DNA of 64,000 bases. It comes from Yinghuangia sp035454725 (lineage in GTDB: Bacteria > Actinomycetota > Actinomycetes > Streptomycetales > Streptomycetaceae). The stretch covers positions 186,001 through 250,000 of the forward strand of contig NZ_JBPKBI010000004.1 of NCBI RefSeq assembly GCF_051388935.1. The letters are read 5' to 3'. The translations under genes were made by a program, and so were the position numbers. Below the pieces are notes generated by a model, which saw only the letters and a program-made list of their open reading frames with translations, made no database searches and had not been told where the DNA came from. Numbering within the stretch: the stretch's first letter is position 1; every line of letters starts with the position of its first letter. This document shows positions 25,082 through 34,308 of the stretch, in pieces.

Positions 25082-26587
25082 CTAGCCTCCGGTGAGGGCC
25101 GCGACCAGTTCCTCGGCCGTGCGGCAGCGGTCCAACAGCTCCTTGACGTGCGCCTTCGTACCGCGCAGAGGCTCCAGGGTGGGCACCCGCTGAAGGGAGT
25201 CGTGGCCCGGCACGTCGAAGATCACCGAGTCCCAGGAGGCCGCGGCGACCTCGTCGGCGTACTGCTCCAGGCACCGCCCGCGGAAGTAGGCCCTGGTGTC
25301 CTCGGGGGGCAGGTGTGCGGCCCGCTGGACCTCGGTTTCCGTGGCGATGCGCTCGAACCTGTTCTCCAGGCGGTTGTAGAGGCCCTTGTCGGGCCGTACG
25401 TCGGCGTACTGAAGGTCGACGAGGTGGAGACGCGGGGCGTCCCAGTCGAGGTTGTCGCGCTGGCGGTAGCCCTCCAGGATCTGGAGTTTCGCGACCCAGT
25501 CGAGCTCCCGCGAGAGCGACATCGGGTCGGTCTCCAGCCGCGTCAGGACGGATTCCCAGCGGGTCAGGACGTCGGCGGTGATGTCGTCGACATCGGTGCC
25601 GAAGCGGTCCTCGACGTATTTCCTGGCGAGTTCCAGGAACTCCATCTGGAGCTGGACAGCGGTGAGTTTGCGACCGCTGCGGAGCGTGATGAGCTGTTTG
25701 AGGGTGGCGTCATGGGACACCTGGTGAAGCGTGCGCACCGGCTGGTCCACGGTCAGGTCGTGGGTGATGAACCGGTCCTCGATCATCGACAGCACGAGGG
25801 CCGTCGAGCCCAGTTTGAGGTAGGTGGAGACCTCAGAGAGATTGGCGTCACCGATGATCACGTGCAGGCGGCGGTACTTCTCGGCGTCGGCGTGCGGTTC
25901 GTCGCGGGTGTTGATGATGGGGCGCTTGAGAGTCGTCTCCAGGCCGACCTCGACCTCGAAGTAGTCGGCGCGCTGGCTGATCTGGAAGCCGTGCGCGGCG
26001 CCGTCCTGGCCCACGCCGACCCGACCCGCGCCGCAGACGACCTGGCGGGAGACGAAAAAGGGCGTGAGATGCCGCACGATGTCGGCGAACGGAGTGCCGC
26101 GCTGCATGAGGTAGTTCTCATGGCAGCCGTAGCTGGCACCCTTGTTGTCCGTGTTGTTCTTGTAGAGCAGGATGTTCTGCCCACCGGGCACCTCGCCCGC
26201 GCGGCGGGCCGCCTCGGCCATGATGCGTTCCCCGGCTTTGTCCCAGATGACGGCGTCACGGGGGTTGGTGGTCTCGGGTGCGGAGTACTCGGGGTGCGCG
26301 TGATCGACGTAGAGCCGGGCACCGTTGGTGAGGATGACGTTGGCGAGGCCGACGTCTTCGTCCGTGAGCTGGCTGGCGTCGGCGAGTTCGCGGGCAAGGT
26401 CGAAGCCCCGGGCGTCGCGCAGTGGATTCTCTTCCTCGAAGTCCCAGCGTGCCCGGCGGGCGCGCTGCATGGCGGCCGCGTAGGCATTCACCACCTGAGA
26501 CGACGTCAGCATCGCGTTGGCGCCGGGATTCCCCGGCACGGAGATCCCGTATTCGGTCTCGATGCCCATCACGCGCTGGACGGTCAT
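25082..26587 (-). CDS. dop: Deamidase/depupylase Dop
   Basis: A 501-residue paralogue of PafA that removes Pup from substrates and, in species with Gln-ending Pup, deamidates it. It starts MTVQRVMGIETEYGISVPG. The Dop-specific loop follows at about 40-80 (RARRARWDFEEENPLRDARGFDLA). Conserved blocks include YVDHAHPEYSAPETTNPRDAV with the catalytic Asp region, LLYKNNTDNKGASYGCHENYL and IINTRDEPHADAEKYRRLHVIIGDANLSE. Because Pup here is encoded with Glu, depupylation is the activity expected to matter. A promoter candidate lies at 26681-26708. Confidence 0.96.
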   Translation of the reverse strand: MTVQRVMGIETEYGISVPGNPGANAMLTSSQVVNAYAAAMQRARRARWDFEEENPLRDARGFDLARELADASQLTDEDVGLANVILTNGARLYVDHAHPEYSAPETTNPRDAVIWDKAGERIMAEAARRAGEVPGGQNILLYKNNTDNKGASYGCHENYLMQRGTPFADIVRHLTPFFVSRQVVCGAGRVGVGQDGAAHGFQISQRADYFEVEVGLETTLKRPIINTRDEPHADAEKYRRLHVIIGDANLSEVSTYLKLGSTALVLSMIEDRFITHDLTVDQPVRTLHQVSHDATLKQLITLRSGRKLTAVQLQMEFLELARKYVEDRFGTDVDDITADVLTRWESVLTRLETDPMSLSRELDWVAKLQILEGYRQRDNLDWDAPRLHLVDLQYADVRPDKGLYNRLENRFERIATETEVQRAAHLPPEDTRAYFRGRCLEQYADEVAAASWDSVIFDVPGHDSLQRVPTLEPLRGTKAHVKELLDRCRTAEELVAALTGG

Positions 26588-26680
26588 GCGACCCCCTCGA
26601 CGTTCAAACCCTGGCCACTCATCGCAATCACTCTAGGACGCTCTGCTACTATTCCCCTCGCCCGCCGGGTCGGCGGCGAC

Positions 26681-26708
26681 TGTCTACGGAGCTGGTGCAC
26701 GTCGTCAA
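26681..26708 (-). promoter_or_regulatory. Candidate housekeeping promoter for dop
   Basis: On the minus strand TTGACG is followed after 16 bases by TAGACA, close to the -35 and -10 consensus of the main actinobacterial sigma factor. It lies about 95 bp upstream of the dop start and downstream of the arc terminator, so dop would be transcribed independently of arc. Transcription start data would be needed to be sure. Confidence 0.45.
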
Positions 26709-26855
26709 CAGTTCTCTCCCGGGGATGCAATCGGCGCGGTATCAGGCGGTCGGCAATGCAACGCGAGTGGTCAGACCACGTGTTGAGCCTATTACCGCCC
26801 GCACCGGTTCGGGATACTTCCGTCCCGACTCGTGCGGATGGACTGCCGTACACAT

Positions 26856-26893
26856 GCCGCCGCGACCCACAGCGTGCTGTGGGCCGCGGCGGC
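26856..26893 (-). terminator. Strong terminator after arc
   Basis: A near-perfect hairpin with a 9-bp and an 8-bp stem segment (GCCGCCGCG and CCCACAGC with their complements), one mismatch between them and a two-base loop. It lies 6 bp beyond the arc stop on the minus strand and should end the arc transcript before dop. Confidence 0.8.
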
Positions 26894-26898
26894 TGGTG

Positions 26899-28671
26899 TC
26901 ACAGGTACTGTCCGGTGTTGGCGACAGTGTCGATCGAGCGCCCGGTGTCGGCGCCCTGCTTGCCGGTGACGAGCGTACGGATGTAGACGATCCGCTCGCC
27001 CTTCTTGCCGGAGATCCGTGCCCAGTCGTCGGGGTTGGTGGTGTTGGGGAGGTCTTCGTTCTCCTTGAACTCGTCGACGCAGGCAGCGAGCAGGTGGGAA
27101 ACGCGGATGCCCTTGCGGCCGGCTTCCAGGAACTCCTTGATGGCCATCTTCTTGGCACGTCCGACGATGTTCTCGATCATGGCGCCGGAGTTGAAGTCCT
27201 TGAAGTACAGGGTTTCCTTGTCGCCGTTCGCGTACGTGACCTCGAGGAAGCGGTTCTCCTCGCTCTCGGAGTACATGCGCTCGACGGCGCGCTGGATCAT
27301 GTTGGCGACCGTGGTGATCTTGTCGTCGCCGTGCTCCTTGAGGTCGTCCTCGTGGAGCGGCAGGTTGGGGGTGAGGTACTTGGCGAAGATGTCCTTCGCG
27401 GCCTCGGCGTCCGGGCGCTCGATCTTGATCTTCACGTCCAGCCGGCCGGGCCGGAGGATCGCGGGGTCGATCATGTCCTCGCGGTTGGAGGCACCGATGA
27501 CGATGACGTTCTCCAGGCCCTCCACGCCGTCGATCTCGGAGAGGAGCTGCGGAACGATCGTGTTCTCCACGTCCGAGCTGACGCCCGAGCCGCGGGTGCG
27601 GAAGAGCGAGTCCATCTCGTCGAAGAAGACGATGACGGGAGTGCCCTCACTGGCCTTCTCGCGGGCACGCTGGAAGACCAGGCGGATGTGCCGCTCGGTC
27701 TCGCCGACGTACTTGTTGAGGAGTTCGGGACCCTTGATGTTGAGGAAGTAGCTCTTGCCGTGCTCGCCGCTGACTCCCTTGGCCTCGGCGACCTTCTTCG
27801 CGAGGGAGTTGGCGACCGCCTTGGCGATGAGCGTCTTTCCGCATCCGGGCGGACCGTAGAGCAGGATGCCCTTGGGCGGTCGGAGTTCGTGCTCCTTGAA
27901 CAGATCCGGGTGGAGGTACGGCAGTTCGACAGCGTCGCGGATCAGCTCGATCTGGTTGCGCAGACCGCCGATCTTCGTGTAGTCGATGTCCGGCACTTCT
28001 TCGAGGACCAGTTCCTCGACCTCGCTCTTGGGGACGCGTTCGTACACGTACCCGGAGCGCGGTTCGAGCAGCAGGGAGTCCCCGGCCCGGAGCGGGCCGT
28101 CGAGCAACGGTTCGGCGAGGCGCACCACGCGCTCCTCGTCGGTGTGCCCGATGACCAGCGCGCGTTCGCCGTCTTCGAGGAGTTCCTTGAGCATCACGAC
28201 ATCGCCGATCCGCTCGAACTCCATGGCGTCGACCACGTTGAGGGCCTCGTTGAGCATGACCTCCTGGCCACGCCGGAGGTCTTCGAGGTCGAGGTTGGGG
28301 CTGACGTTCACGCGGAGCTTGCGGCCTCCGGTGAAGATGTCGGCCGTGCCGTCATCGTTTGCGTTCAGGAATACGCCGAATCCGGAAGGTGGCTGCGCGA
28401 GCCTGTCCACCTCCTCTTTGAGGGCCACGATCTGATCGCGGGCCTCTCGGAGCGTCGCCACCAGCCGCTCGTTCTGCGTGGTCAGACCTGCGAGGCTGGT
28501 CTGGAGCTCGACAATGCGCTCCTCCAGCATCCTCGTCTGACGCGGCGAGTCGGCGAGCTTGCGACGCAGGACGGCGACTTCCTGCTCAAGAAAGGACACC
28601 TGGCTCATGAGGTCGTCCGTACCCCGAGCCGGCCTCCCGCCACGGTTCATGTCGTCGTCGTGGGCTGCCAC
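26899..28671 (-). CDS. arc: Proteasome-activating AAA ATPase Arc/Mpa
   Basis: A 590-residue hexameric unfoldase. Residues about 23-93 are the coiled coil that binds Pup. Two OB-fold segments lie at about 97-245 (GVFLNANDDGTADIFTGGRKLRV). In the AAA domain Walker A is GPPGCGKT (273-280) and Walker B is VFFDEMDS (about 348-355). The last residues QYL form the tail that docks in the PrcA ring and opens its gate. GTG at 28671 (VAAHDDD) is preferred to GTG at 28680, because it lies eight bases after AGGAGG whereas the other overlaps it. Confidence 0.97.
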   Translation of the reverse strand: MAAHDDDMNRGGRPARGTDDLMSQVSFLEQEVAVLRRKLADSPRQTRMLEERIVELQTSLAGLTTQNERLVATLREARDQIVALKEEVDRLAQPPSGFGVFLNANDDGTADIFTGGRKLRVNVSPNLDLEDLRRGQEVMLNEALNVVDAMEFERIGDVVMLKELLEDGERALVIGHTDEERVVRLAEPLLDGPLRAGDSLLLEPRSGYVYERVPKSEVEELVLEEVPDIDYTKIGGLRNQIELIRDAVELPYLHPDLFKEHELRPPKGILLYGPPGCGKTLIAKAVANSLAKKVAEAKGVSGEHGKSYFLNIKGPELLNKYVGETERHIRLVFQRAREKASEGTPVIVFFDEMDSLFRTRGSGVSSDVENTIVPQLLSEIDGVEGLENVIVIGASNREDMIDPAILRPGRLDVKIKIERPDAEAAKDIFAKYLTPNLPLHEDDLKEHGDDKITTVANMIQRAVERMYSESEENRFLEVTYANGDKETLYFKDFNSGAMIENIVGRAKKMAIKEFLEAGRKGIRVSHLLAACVDEFKENEDLPNTTNPDDWARISGKKGERIVYIRTLVTGKQGADTGRSIDTVANTGQYL

Positions 28672-28894
28672 GGTCCTCACCTCCTCCTGGGAGCTGCGAC
28701 GTCTCCGACCCTACCTGTGGCAGGAGGGGTTGAAACCCCTTGATCAAAAGACGGTGCGGGCGTGTCCGACCTTCACCCTTGCTTTTGCCCCCACTGTTGT
28801 GTGGTGCAGATACCCACCGAACAACATCGGGAAGCCGCCGGCGGTAGGGTCTCTTGGTCGGTTCTGTCTGTGAAACGGTGAAGTGCGAGGCCTG

Positions 28895-29182
28895 ATGTCC
28901 ACGGAGAATGAGCCTCTTGAGGTGTGGATCGACCAGGATCTTTGCACGGGTGACGGGATTTGTGTGCAGTTCGCCCGCGATGTGTTCGAGCTCGACATCG
29001 ACGGCTTGGCGTACGTCAAGGGCGACGACGACGAACTGCGCGTCGACGCAGGCGCAGCCGTACCGGTTCCGCCGTCGCTGCTGGTGGAAGTGATCGACGC
29101 CACACGCAAATGCCCAGGTGAGTGCATCCATGTGCGTCGTGTTTCGGACGGCGCCGAGGTCTACGGACCGGACGCCGCCTGA
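28895..29182 (+). CDS. Ferredoxin of the 3Fe-4S type
   Basis: A 95-residue small ferredoxin. The cluster ligands appear as DLCTGDGIC, with C-x5-C in place of the full 4Fe motif, and KCPGEC near residue 73, which fits the single-cluster 3Fe-4S ferredoxins of actinobacteria. Such proteins feed electrons to cytochromes P450 or other oxygenases. The partner is not in view. ATG at 28895 is chosen over GTG at 28883 because GAGG lies just upstream. The gene is divergent from arc. Confidence 0.88.
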   Translation: MSTENEPLEVWIDQDLCTGDGICVQFARDVFELDIDGLAYVKGDDDELRVDAGAAVPVPPSLLVEVIDATRKCPGECIHVRRVSDGAEVYGPDAA

Positions 29183-29336
29183 GGGTTCGTCCCCCGGAAG
29201 AGAGTCCCCGCACAGGACCCATGAGCGCGACGATGCGCCACCTTCGTCTGACTTCGCGTCATATGGCGTGCGCGCCAAGGAAGTCCTGCGGCGCGCGCGC
29301 TTTCAGGCGAGGTTTCCGGCCATTTCGGCAACGGCC

Positions 29337-30176
29337 TCACGGCACGAAGACGCGGACTTCCTCGATGTCGGGACAGCAGCGCGGGATCTCGTCGGTGGTC
29401 CAGCCCAGAAGAGTCGCGTGCACGTTGCCGTCGCGGACTTCGACGGACTTGACGAGGTGGTTGTCGCCGACGCCCATGAGTGTCGAGGCCAGCGTCGGGA
29501 CCCCGTCGGCGGGGACGTCGTAGGTGTAGAGGGCGTCGGGGGCGGTCCCGGAGCCTGCTCCGCAGCGGACCTGGACGACGTAGGCGCTGTTGTCGGGGGT
29601 CAGCGGCCGAGCGTCGCGGACGTCGTAGGGCATTCCGTGGCATTCCATCGGAAAGCGGACGACGGACCAGTCGACGGTGAGGACACGGTCGCTGTTGCGG
29701 TCCGTCTGCACACCGCTTCGTGCGGTGTCGATGGCGACTGTCGGTTCAGGGGCGGGCGCGGGGCCCTCGGGGCGCGGTGCCTCGGCGTCGTGTACGGGTT
29801 CCGCGGTGGCGGGCGGCACGGTGCGCTCCGCCGGCGGTATGACCGGGTCCTCACGGTGACCGTCGGCGGGGCCGGTGATGCCGGGCCGTCCGCCTTCGAA
29901 GTTGGAGGCCGCCCATATCGCGACGCCGCTGATGCCGGTGAACGCCAGGATGACGACGGCGAGCACGAGCACCACAGAGTTCTTGACGTCGGGTTTCGGC
30001 TTGGGCCGCCGCGGGGGGCCGGCGGGTATGAGCCCGCCGCGCGCGGCTTCGGGGGCCCTCGCCTGGGCCGGCACCGCGCCGCCGCCGCGTTCGGGCGTGG
30101 GTGAGGCCGGCTGTGCCGATTCGGAAACTTCCGGGGAGTTGTGCGCGTCACCTGACACGGTGTGTTCGTCCGCCAC
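29337..30176 (-). CDS. Membrane-anchored extracytoplasmic protein of unknown function
   Basis: A protein of about 279 residues with a Pro-rich cytoplasmic leader, one membrane helix (VVLVLAVVILAFTGISGVAIWAA, near residues 68-90), a Pro-rich linker and a C-terminal extracytoplasmic domain. That domain has Cys residues (MECHGMPYDV, VQVRCGAGSG, PRCCPDIEEV) that could form disulphides. I do not recognise a named family. The start is uncertain: GTG at 30176 has no clear ribosome site, and a TTG lies nine bases before it. It is downstream of trmI but a strong hairpin separates them. Confidence 0.75.
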   Translation of the reverse strand: MADEHTVSGDAHNSPEVSESAQPASPTPERGGGAVPAQARAPEAARGGLIPAGPPRRPKPKPDVKNSVVLVLAVVILAFTGISGVAIWAASNFEGGRPGITGPADGHREDPVIPPAERTVPPATAEPVHDAEAPRPEGPAPAPEPTVAIDTARSGVQTDRNSDRVLTVDWSVVRFPMECHGMPYDVRDARPLTPDNSAYVVQVRCGAGSGTAPDALYTYDVPADGVPTLASTLMGVGDNHLVKSVEVRDGNVHATLLGWTTDEIPRCCPDIEEVRVFVP

Positions 30177-30230
30177 GGTGCGCAACGTTAGTGGGCCGGT
30201 GGCCTGCGGTGAAAGGCCCAGTCGCGATCC

Positions 30231-30268
30231 GGGGGCGGCAACGGCCTGGTAGCCCGTCTGCCGCCCCC
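30231..30268 (-). terminator. Terminator after trmI
   Basis: A perfect 10-bp stem (GGGGGCGGCA and TGCCGCCCCC) continued inward by ACGG/CCGT, lying 16 bp past the stop of the tRNA methyltransferase gene on the minus strand. Confidence 0.75.
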
Positions 30269-30284
30269 GCGCGGGACTTCGGGG

Positions 30285-31169
30285 TCAGACCTCGGGGGCC
30301 TCGTAGTCCTCGCCGTAGGAGCCCTTGGAGGGGCGTCGGCGGCGCATCGGGGCTTCGACGCCGTCGGCCATCCGGCGCGCGGTCACCAGGAAGCCGGTGT
30401 GCCCGATCATGCGGTGGTCGGGGCGTACCGCGAGGCCTTCGACGTGCCAGGTGCGGACCATGGATTCCCACGACTGCGGTTCGGTGAAGCACCGCATGGC
30501 GCGCATCGTCTCCACGGTGCGGGCGAGTTGCGTGGTGGTGGCGACGTAGCAGCAGACCAGGCCGCCGGGGACGAGGGCCTTGTGGACGGCTTCGAGGCAT
30601 TCCCACGGGGCGAGCATGTCGAGAATGACGCGGTCGACGTCGGTCTCGACGAGATTGTCCTGGAGGTCGCCGACGGTGAGCTTCCACGCGGGGTGCGGGC
30701 CGCCGAAGTAGCGCTCGACGTTTTTGCGCGCGATGTCGGCGAAGTCCTGGCGGCGCTCGTACGACGACAGTTGCCCCTGGTCGCCCACGGCGCGCAGCAG
30801 GAAGGTGCTGAGTGCGCCGGAGCCGACGCCTGCCTCGACGACGCGGGCGCCGGCGAAGATGTCGGCCATGGCGATGATCTGACCCGCGTCCTTGGGGTAG
30901 ATCACGGCGGCGCCGCGGGGCATGGACAGGACGAAGTCGGGGAGCAGAGGCCGCAGCGCCAGGTAGTCGAAGTTCCCTGAGGACCGCACGACGGTGCCCT
31001 CGGGGGCGCCGATGAGCTCGTCGTGGGGGAACGAACCCTTGTGGGTGTGGAAGGCCTTGCCCGCTTCGAGGGTGAAGGTGTGGTGGCGGCCCTTGGGGTC
31101 GGTCAGCTGCACTTGGTCCCCGACCTGGAAGGGCCCGCGACGGCGGGCGGCACCGGTCGGTTCGGACAT
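30285..31169 (-). CDS. trmI: tRNA (adenine-58-N1)-methyltransferase TrmI
   Basis: A 294-residue SAM-dependent enzyme that methylates N1 of A58 in the T-loop of tRNA. The N-terminal beta domain contains PFQVGDQVQLTDPKGRHHTFTLEAGKAFHTHKGSFPHDELIG. The Rossmann domain has motif I VVEAGVGSGALSTFLLRAVG, an acidic SAM-ribose region (SSYERRQDFADIARKNV) and the catalytic-region DMLAPWECLEAV. The ATG at 31169 is the family start. It is divergent from the site-2-type protease gene, with about 80 bp between starts. Confidence 0.95.
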   Translation of the reverse strand: MSEPTGAARRRGPFQVGDQVQLTDPKGRHHTFTLEAGKAFHTHKGSFPHDELIGAPEGTVVRSSGNFDYLALRPLLPDFVLSMPRGAAVIYPKDAGQIIAMADIFAGARVVEAGVGSGALSTFLLRAVGDQGQLSSYERRQDFADIARKNVERYFGGPHPAWKLTVGDLQDNLVETDVDRVILDMLAPWECLEAVHKALVPGGLVCCYVATTTQLARTVETMRAMRCFTEPQSWESMVRTWHVEGLAVRPDHRMIGHTGFLVTARRMADGVEAPMRRRRPSKGSYGEDYEAPEV

Positions 31170-31250
31170 GCGGACCAGCGTACCGGTCGCCGGAGGCCGG
31201 TTCGGCCACGGGATCTTCCGCCTGGTGACGCACCGCATAACATCGACGGC

Positions 31251-32531
31251 GTGAGTGTTTCCGGCGGGCCGCAGGGTCAGGACGATCAGCGGAGCGGGGC
31301 GGGGGGCTCGGGCGCGTCGGTGCCCGGGTCGGCGTCCGGTTCCTCCGCGGGATCGCCGGGTCCCGATTCCGGTGGACCGGGTGGACCCGATCGCGGTGCG
31401 CCGCCGGGCGGCGGGTTGCTGATGGGGCGCCCGTTCGGGGTGCCCGTATACGTCTCGTCGTCGTGGTTCGTCATCGCGCTGATCATCACGCTGCTTTTCG
31501 CACCGACCTTCGAGCGGTTGTTTCCGGGGTTGGACGAATGGCGCTACGCCGTATCGTTCCTGTTCGCGGTGTTGCTCTATTTGTCCGTTCTGGTCCACGA
31601 ACTGGCGCACGCGGTCACGGCGTTGCGGTTCGGGCTGCCGGTGCACCGGATCACGATCCAGTTCCTGGGCGGGGTTTCGGAGATCGACAAGCCGCAGACC
31701 GCGCGGCGGGAGTTCGCGGTGGCCGCGGCCGGCCCGGTGCTGTCGCTGGCGCTGGCGGGCGCGTTCTGGGGTGTCGGGCTGGCGTTGGACGTGGATTCGT
31801 TCGCCGGGCGCATGGTGGCACTGCTGGCGGTGTCGAACCTGATGGTGGCCGCGTTCAATCTGCTGCCCGGGCTGCCCCTGGACGGCGGCCGGATGCTGCG
31901 CGCGGGTGTGTGGGGGGCGACGCGGCGGCCGATGGCCGGGACGGTTGCGGCATCGTGGGCCGGCCGTGTTCTGGCGGTCGTGGTGCTGTTCGGCGCGGTG
32001 TGGTGGTCGCGCAACGACGAGACGTGGGTGCGCGTCTACACGGTCGTGTGCGGCGGTCTCATCGCGGGATTCATGTGGACGGGTGCGGTCCAGTCGCTGC
32101 GCGCCGAGCAGTTGCGCGAACGGCTGCCCACGCTTCGGGCGCGGGGGCTGACGCGGAGGGCGATCCCTGTCGCGGCGGATCTGCCGTTGGCCGAGGCGCT
32201 GCGGCGGGCGGGCGAGGCGGGCGCGCGGGCGCTGGTCGTCGTCGACGGCAACGGCAGTCCGATCGCGCTCGTGCGCGAGTCCCGGGTGGTGGAGACGCCG
32301 GAGCAGCGTCGCCCGTGGGTTCCGGTGGGGCCCTTGGCTCGGGACCTGCGCCCGGGAATGCGGGTTTCGGCGGATCTTGCCGGGGAGGATCTTCTGGCCG
32401 CGTTGCGTGCCGCTCCGGCGAGCGAGTACCTCGTGGTGGAGGCGGACGGCAGCGTGTACGGCGTGCTCGCCCGCAGCGACGTGGAACGGGCTTTCGTGGA
32501 CTTGATGCGTCGGGCCCCGGCCGGCGGGTGA
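31251..32531 (+). CDS. Site-2-type membrane metalloprotease (M50B) with CBS domain
   Basis: A 426-residue integral membrane zinc protease. After a Gly/Ser/Pro-rich leader the first helix holds HELAH (residues 116-120), the zinc ligands and catalytic Glu. The third-ligand motif is LLPGLPLDGGRMLRAG. The C-terminal cytoplasmic part has a CBS-type pair (IPVAADLPLAEALRRAGEAGARALVVVDGNG and EYLVVEADGSVYGVLARSDV). These enzymes cut membrane-embedded segments such as anti-sigma factors. GTG at 31251 is chosen as the first start after the trmI region. The ECF/anti-sigma fusion in this window is a conceivable but unproven substrate. Confidence 0.93.
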   Translation: MSVSGGPQGQDDQRSGAGGSGASVPGSASGSSAGSPGPDSGGPGGPDRGAPPGGGLLMGRPFGVPVYVSSSWFVIALIITLLFAPTFERLFPGLDEWRYAVSFLFAVLLYLSVLVHELAHAVTALRFGLPVHRITIQFLGGVSEIDKPQTARREFAVAAAGPVLSLALAGAFWGVGLALDVDSFAGRMVALLAVSNLMVAAFNLLPGLPLDGGRMLRAGVWGATRRPMAGTVAASWAGRVLAVVVLFGAVWWSRNDETWVRVYTVVCGGLIAGFMWTGAVQSLRAEQLRERLPTLRARGLTRRAIPVAADLPLAEALRRAGEAGARALVVVDGNGSPIALVRESRVVETPEQRRPWVPVGPLARDLRPGMRVSADLAGEDLLAALRAAPASEYLVVEADGSVYGVLARSDVERAFVDLMRRAPAGG

Positions 32532-32649
32532 CTTCGGCGCTCGGTGTCGGTGGCACGGGTTTCGTTCGAACGTCCTGCTTCACCGTTGCGGGTGGGTCGC
32601 GGGTGAGCGGATGCGGGGTTGTCCGGGGCGGCCCGTACGCTGCTATGCC

Positions 32650-33588
32650 ATGACTGTGACCGGAGCCGACCCCTCTTCCGCAGGTCCTGCCGACGCCGTG
32701 GCGGCGGAGGGCGGTGCGGCGGCCGAGAGTGGGGCGCGGAGAGCCCCGGCCGATTCTCGCGCGGTGTCGTTGTCGCCGTCGCGGGCGGGCGACTTCATGC
32801 AGTGCCCGTTGCTGTACCGGTTCCGGGTGATCGACAAGTTGCCGGAGAAGCCGAGTGCGAGCGCGACGCGCGGAACGGTCGTGCACACGGTGCTGGAGCG
32901 GCTGTTCGACCTGCCGCGGGGCGAGCGCACTCCTGCGGCGGCGGTGGCGATGCTGCGGCCTGCCTGGGATGAACTGCTGAGCCGGCGGCCGGAGTTGGCG
33001 GAGCTTTTCGCGGACGGCGAAGGCGCCGTGAAGGCCGAGGAGTTGGCGGATTGGCTGGCGGGGGCGGAGAAACTCGTCGAACGCTACTTCACGTTGGAGG
33101 ATCCGAACCTCCTGGAGCCCGCACGCCGAGAGCTGTATGTCGAGGCCGAGTTGGAAGGCGTGGAGGGCGGCCTGACGCTGCGCGGGTACATCGACCGGCT
33201 CGACGTCGCGCCGGGCGGCGACCTGCGCGTGGTGGACTACAAGACCGGCAAGGCGCCTTCGCCGCAGTTCGAGGACAAGGCGCTGTTCCAGATGAAGTTC
33301 TACGCGCTGATGCTGTGGCGCCGGCACGGACGGCTGCCCCGGCGCCTGCAACTGGTGTATCTGGGCAGCGGGAACGTCGTGTGGTACGACCCCGACGAAG
33401 CCGATCTCCTCGCGGTGGAGCGCAAGTTGCGCGCGCTGTGGGAGGCGATCCGGCACGCCACACGGACCGGTGAGTGGCGTCCCAAGCGCACGCGTTTGTG
33501 CGACTGGTGCGATCACCAGGCGGTCTGCCCGGAGTTCGGCGGGACACCGCCGGTCTATCCGCTGCCGGTGATCCCCGCGCAGGCCTGA
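32650..33588 (+). CDS. RecB-family exonuclease with iron-sulphur cysteines
   Basis: A 312-residue stand-alone nuclease of the PD-(D/E)XK/Cas4-RecB group. The N-terminal SLSPSRAGDFMQCPLLYRFRVIDKLPE holds the first cluster Cys, and the C-terminal RLCDWCDHQAVCPEF holds three more, which should bind a 4Fe-4S cluster. The nuclease core is GTVVHTVLERLF (His), LTLRGYIDRLDV (Asp) and LRVVDYKTGKAP (Asp-x-Lys). It probably acts in DNA repair. It is not next to CRISPR genes, so I do not call it Cas4. Confidence 0.9.
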   Translation: MTVTGADPSSAGPADAVAAEGGAAAESGARRAPADSRAVSLSPSRAGDFMQCPLLYRFRVIDKLPEKPSASATRGTVVHTVLERLFDLPRGERTPAAAVAMLRPAWDELLSRRPELAELFADGEGAVKAEELADWLAGAEKLVERYFTLEDPNLLEPARRELYVEAELEGVEGGLTLRGYIDRLDVAPGGDLRVVDYKTGKAPSPQFEDKALFQMKFYALMLWRRHGRLPRRLQLVYLGSGNVVWYDPDEADLLAVERKLRALWEAIRHATRTGEWRPKRTRLCDWCDHQAVCPEFGGTPPVYPLPVIPAQA

Positions 33589-33621
33589 CGCGCCGGCGAC
33601 GCAGGGGGTCCGGCGGGCGCC

Positions 33622-34308
33622 TCAGAGGGCGCCGGGACGCACGAGGCCGCTTTCGTACGCGTAGACGGCGGCTTGCACGCGGTCGCGCAGGCCGAGCTTG
33701 GTGAGCACATGGCCGACGTGGGTCTTGACGGTGGTCTCGCTGACGAACAGCTCGGCGGCGATCTCGGCGTTGGACATGCCGCGCGCGACAAGGCGCAGCA
33801 CCTCGACTTCGCGTTCCGTGAGCATCGCGAGGGTGTCGGGTGTCGGGTCCTCGGCTGCGGGCAGGCGCGCGGCGTACATGTCGAGGAGGCGGCGCGTGAT
33901 GCTGGGCGCCAGCAGCGCGTCTCCGTCGGCGATGACGCGGATGGCGGCGATGAGGTCGTCGGCGGGGACGTCCTTGAGGAGGAAGCCGCTCGCTCCCGCG
34001 CGCAGTGCCTCGACGACGTACTCGTCGAGGTCGAAGGTGGTGAGCACGAGGACGCGCGCGGACCCTGCCGCCGCCTGGCCGCCATCGCGGCCGCCGACGA
34101 TGCGGCGGGTCGCCTCGACGCCGTCCATGCGCGGCATGCGGATGTCCATGAGGACGACGTCCGGTTGCAGTGTGCGGACGAGCTCGACCGCCTGGAGGCC
34201 GTCGGCTGCCTCGCCGACGACGGCGATGTCCGGCTCGGCTTCGAGGATCATGCGGAACCCGGTGCGCAGCAAGGGCTGGTCGTCGACGAGGATCACGCGG
34301 ATCGTCAT
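33622..34308 (-). CDS. NarL/LuxR-family response regulator
   Basis: A 228-residue two-component regulator. The receiver domain has the acidic pocket LVDDQ, phospho-acceptor Asp55 in VVLMDIRMPRMDG, and Lys in GFLLKDVPADDL. The C-terminal LuxR-type helix-turn-helix is LTEREVEVLRLVARGMSNAEIAAELFVSETTVKTHVGHVLTKLGLRDRVQAAVYAY. Its start overlaps the kinase stop by four bases, so the pair is translationally coupled. The signal and target genes are unknown. Confidence 0.95.
   Translation of the reverse strand: MTIRVILVDDQPLLRTGFRMILEAEPDIAVVGEAADGLQAVELVRTLQPDVVLMDIRMPRMDGVEATRRIVGGRDGGQAAAGSARVLVLTTFDLDEYVVEALRAGASGFLLKDVPADDLIAAIRVIADGDALLAPSITRRLLDMYAARLPAAEDPTPDTLAMLTEREVEVLRLVARGMSNAEIAAELFVSETTVKTHVGHVLTKLGLRDRVQAAVYAYESGLVRPGAL

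Noticed and set aside
32650..33588. RecB-family nuclease as Cas4
   Set aside because: There is no CRISPR array or cas gene in the window. Stand-alone RecB-like nucleases of this length are common in actinobacteria.
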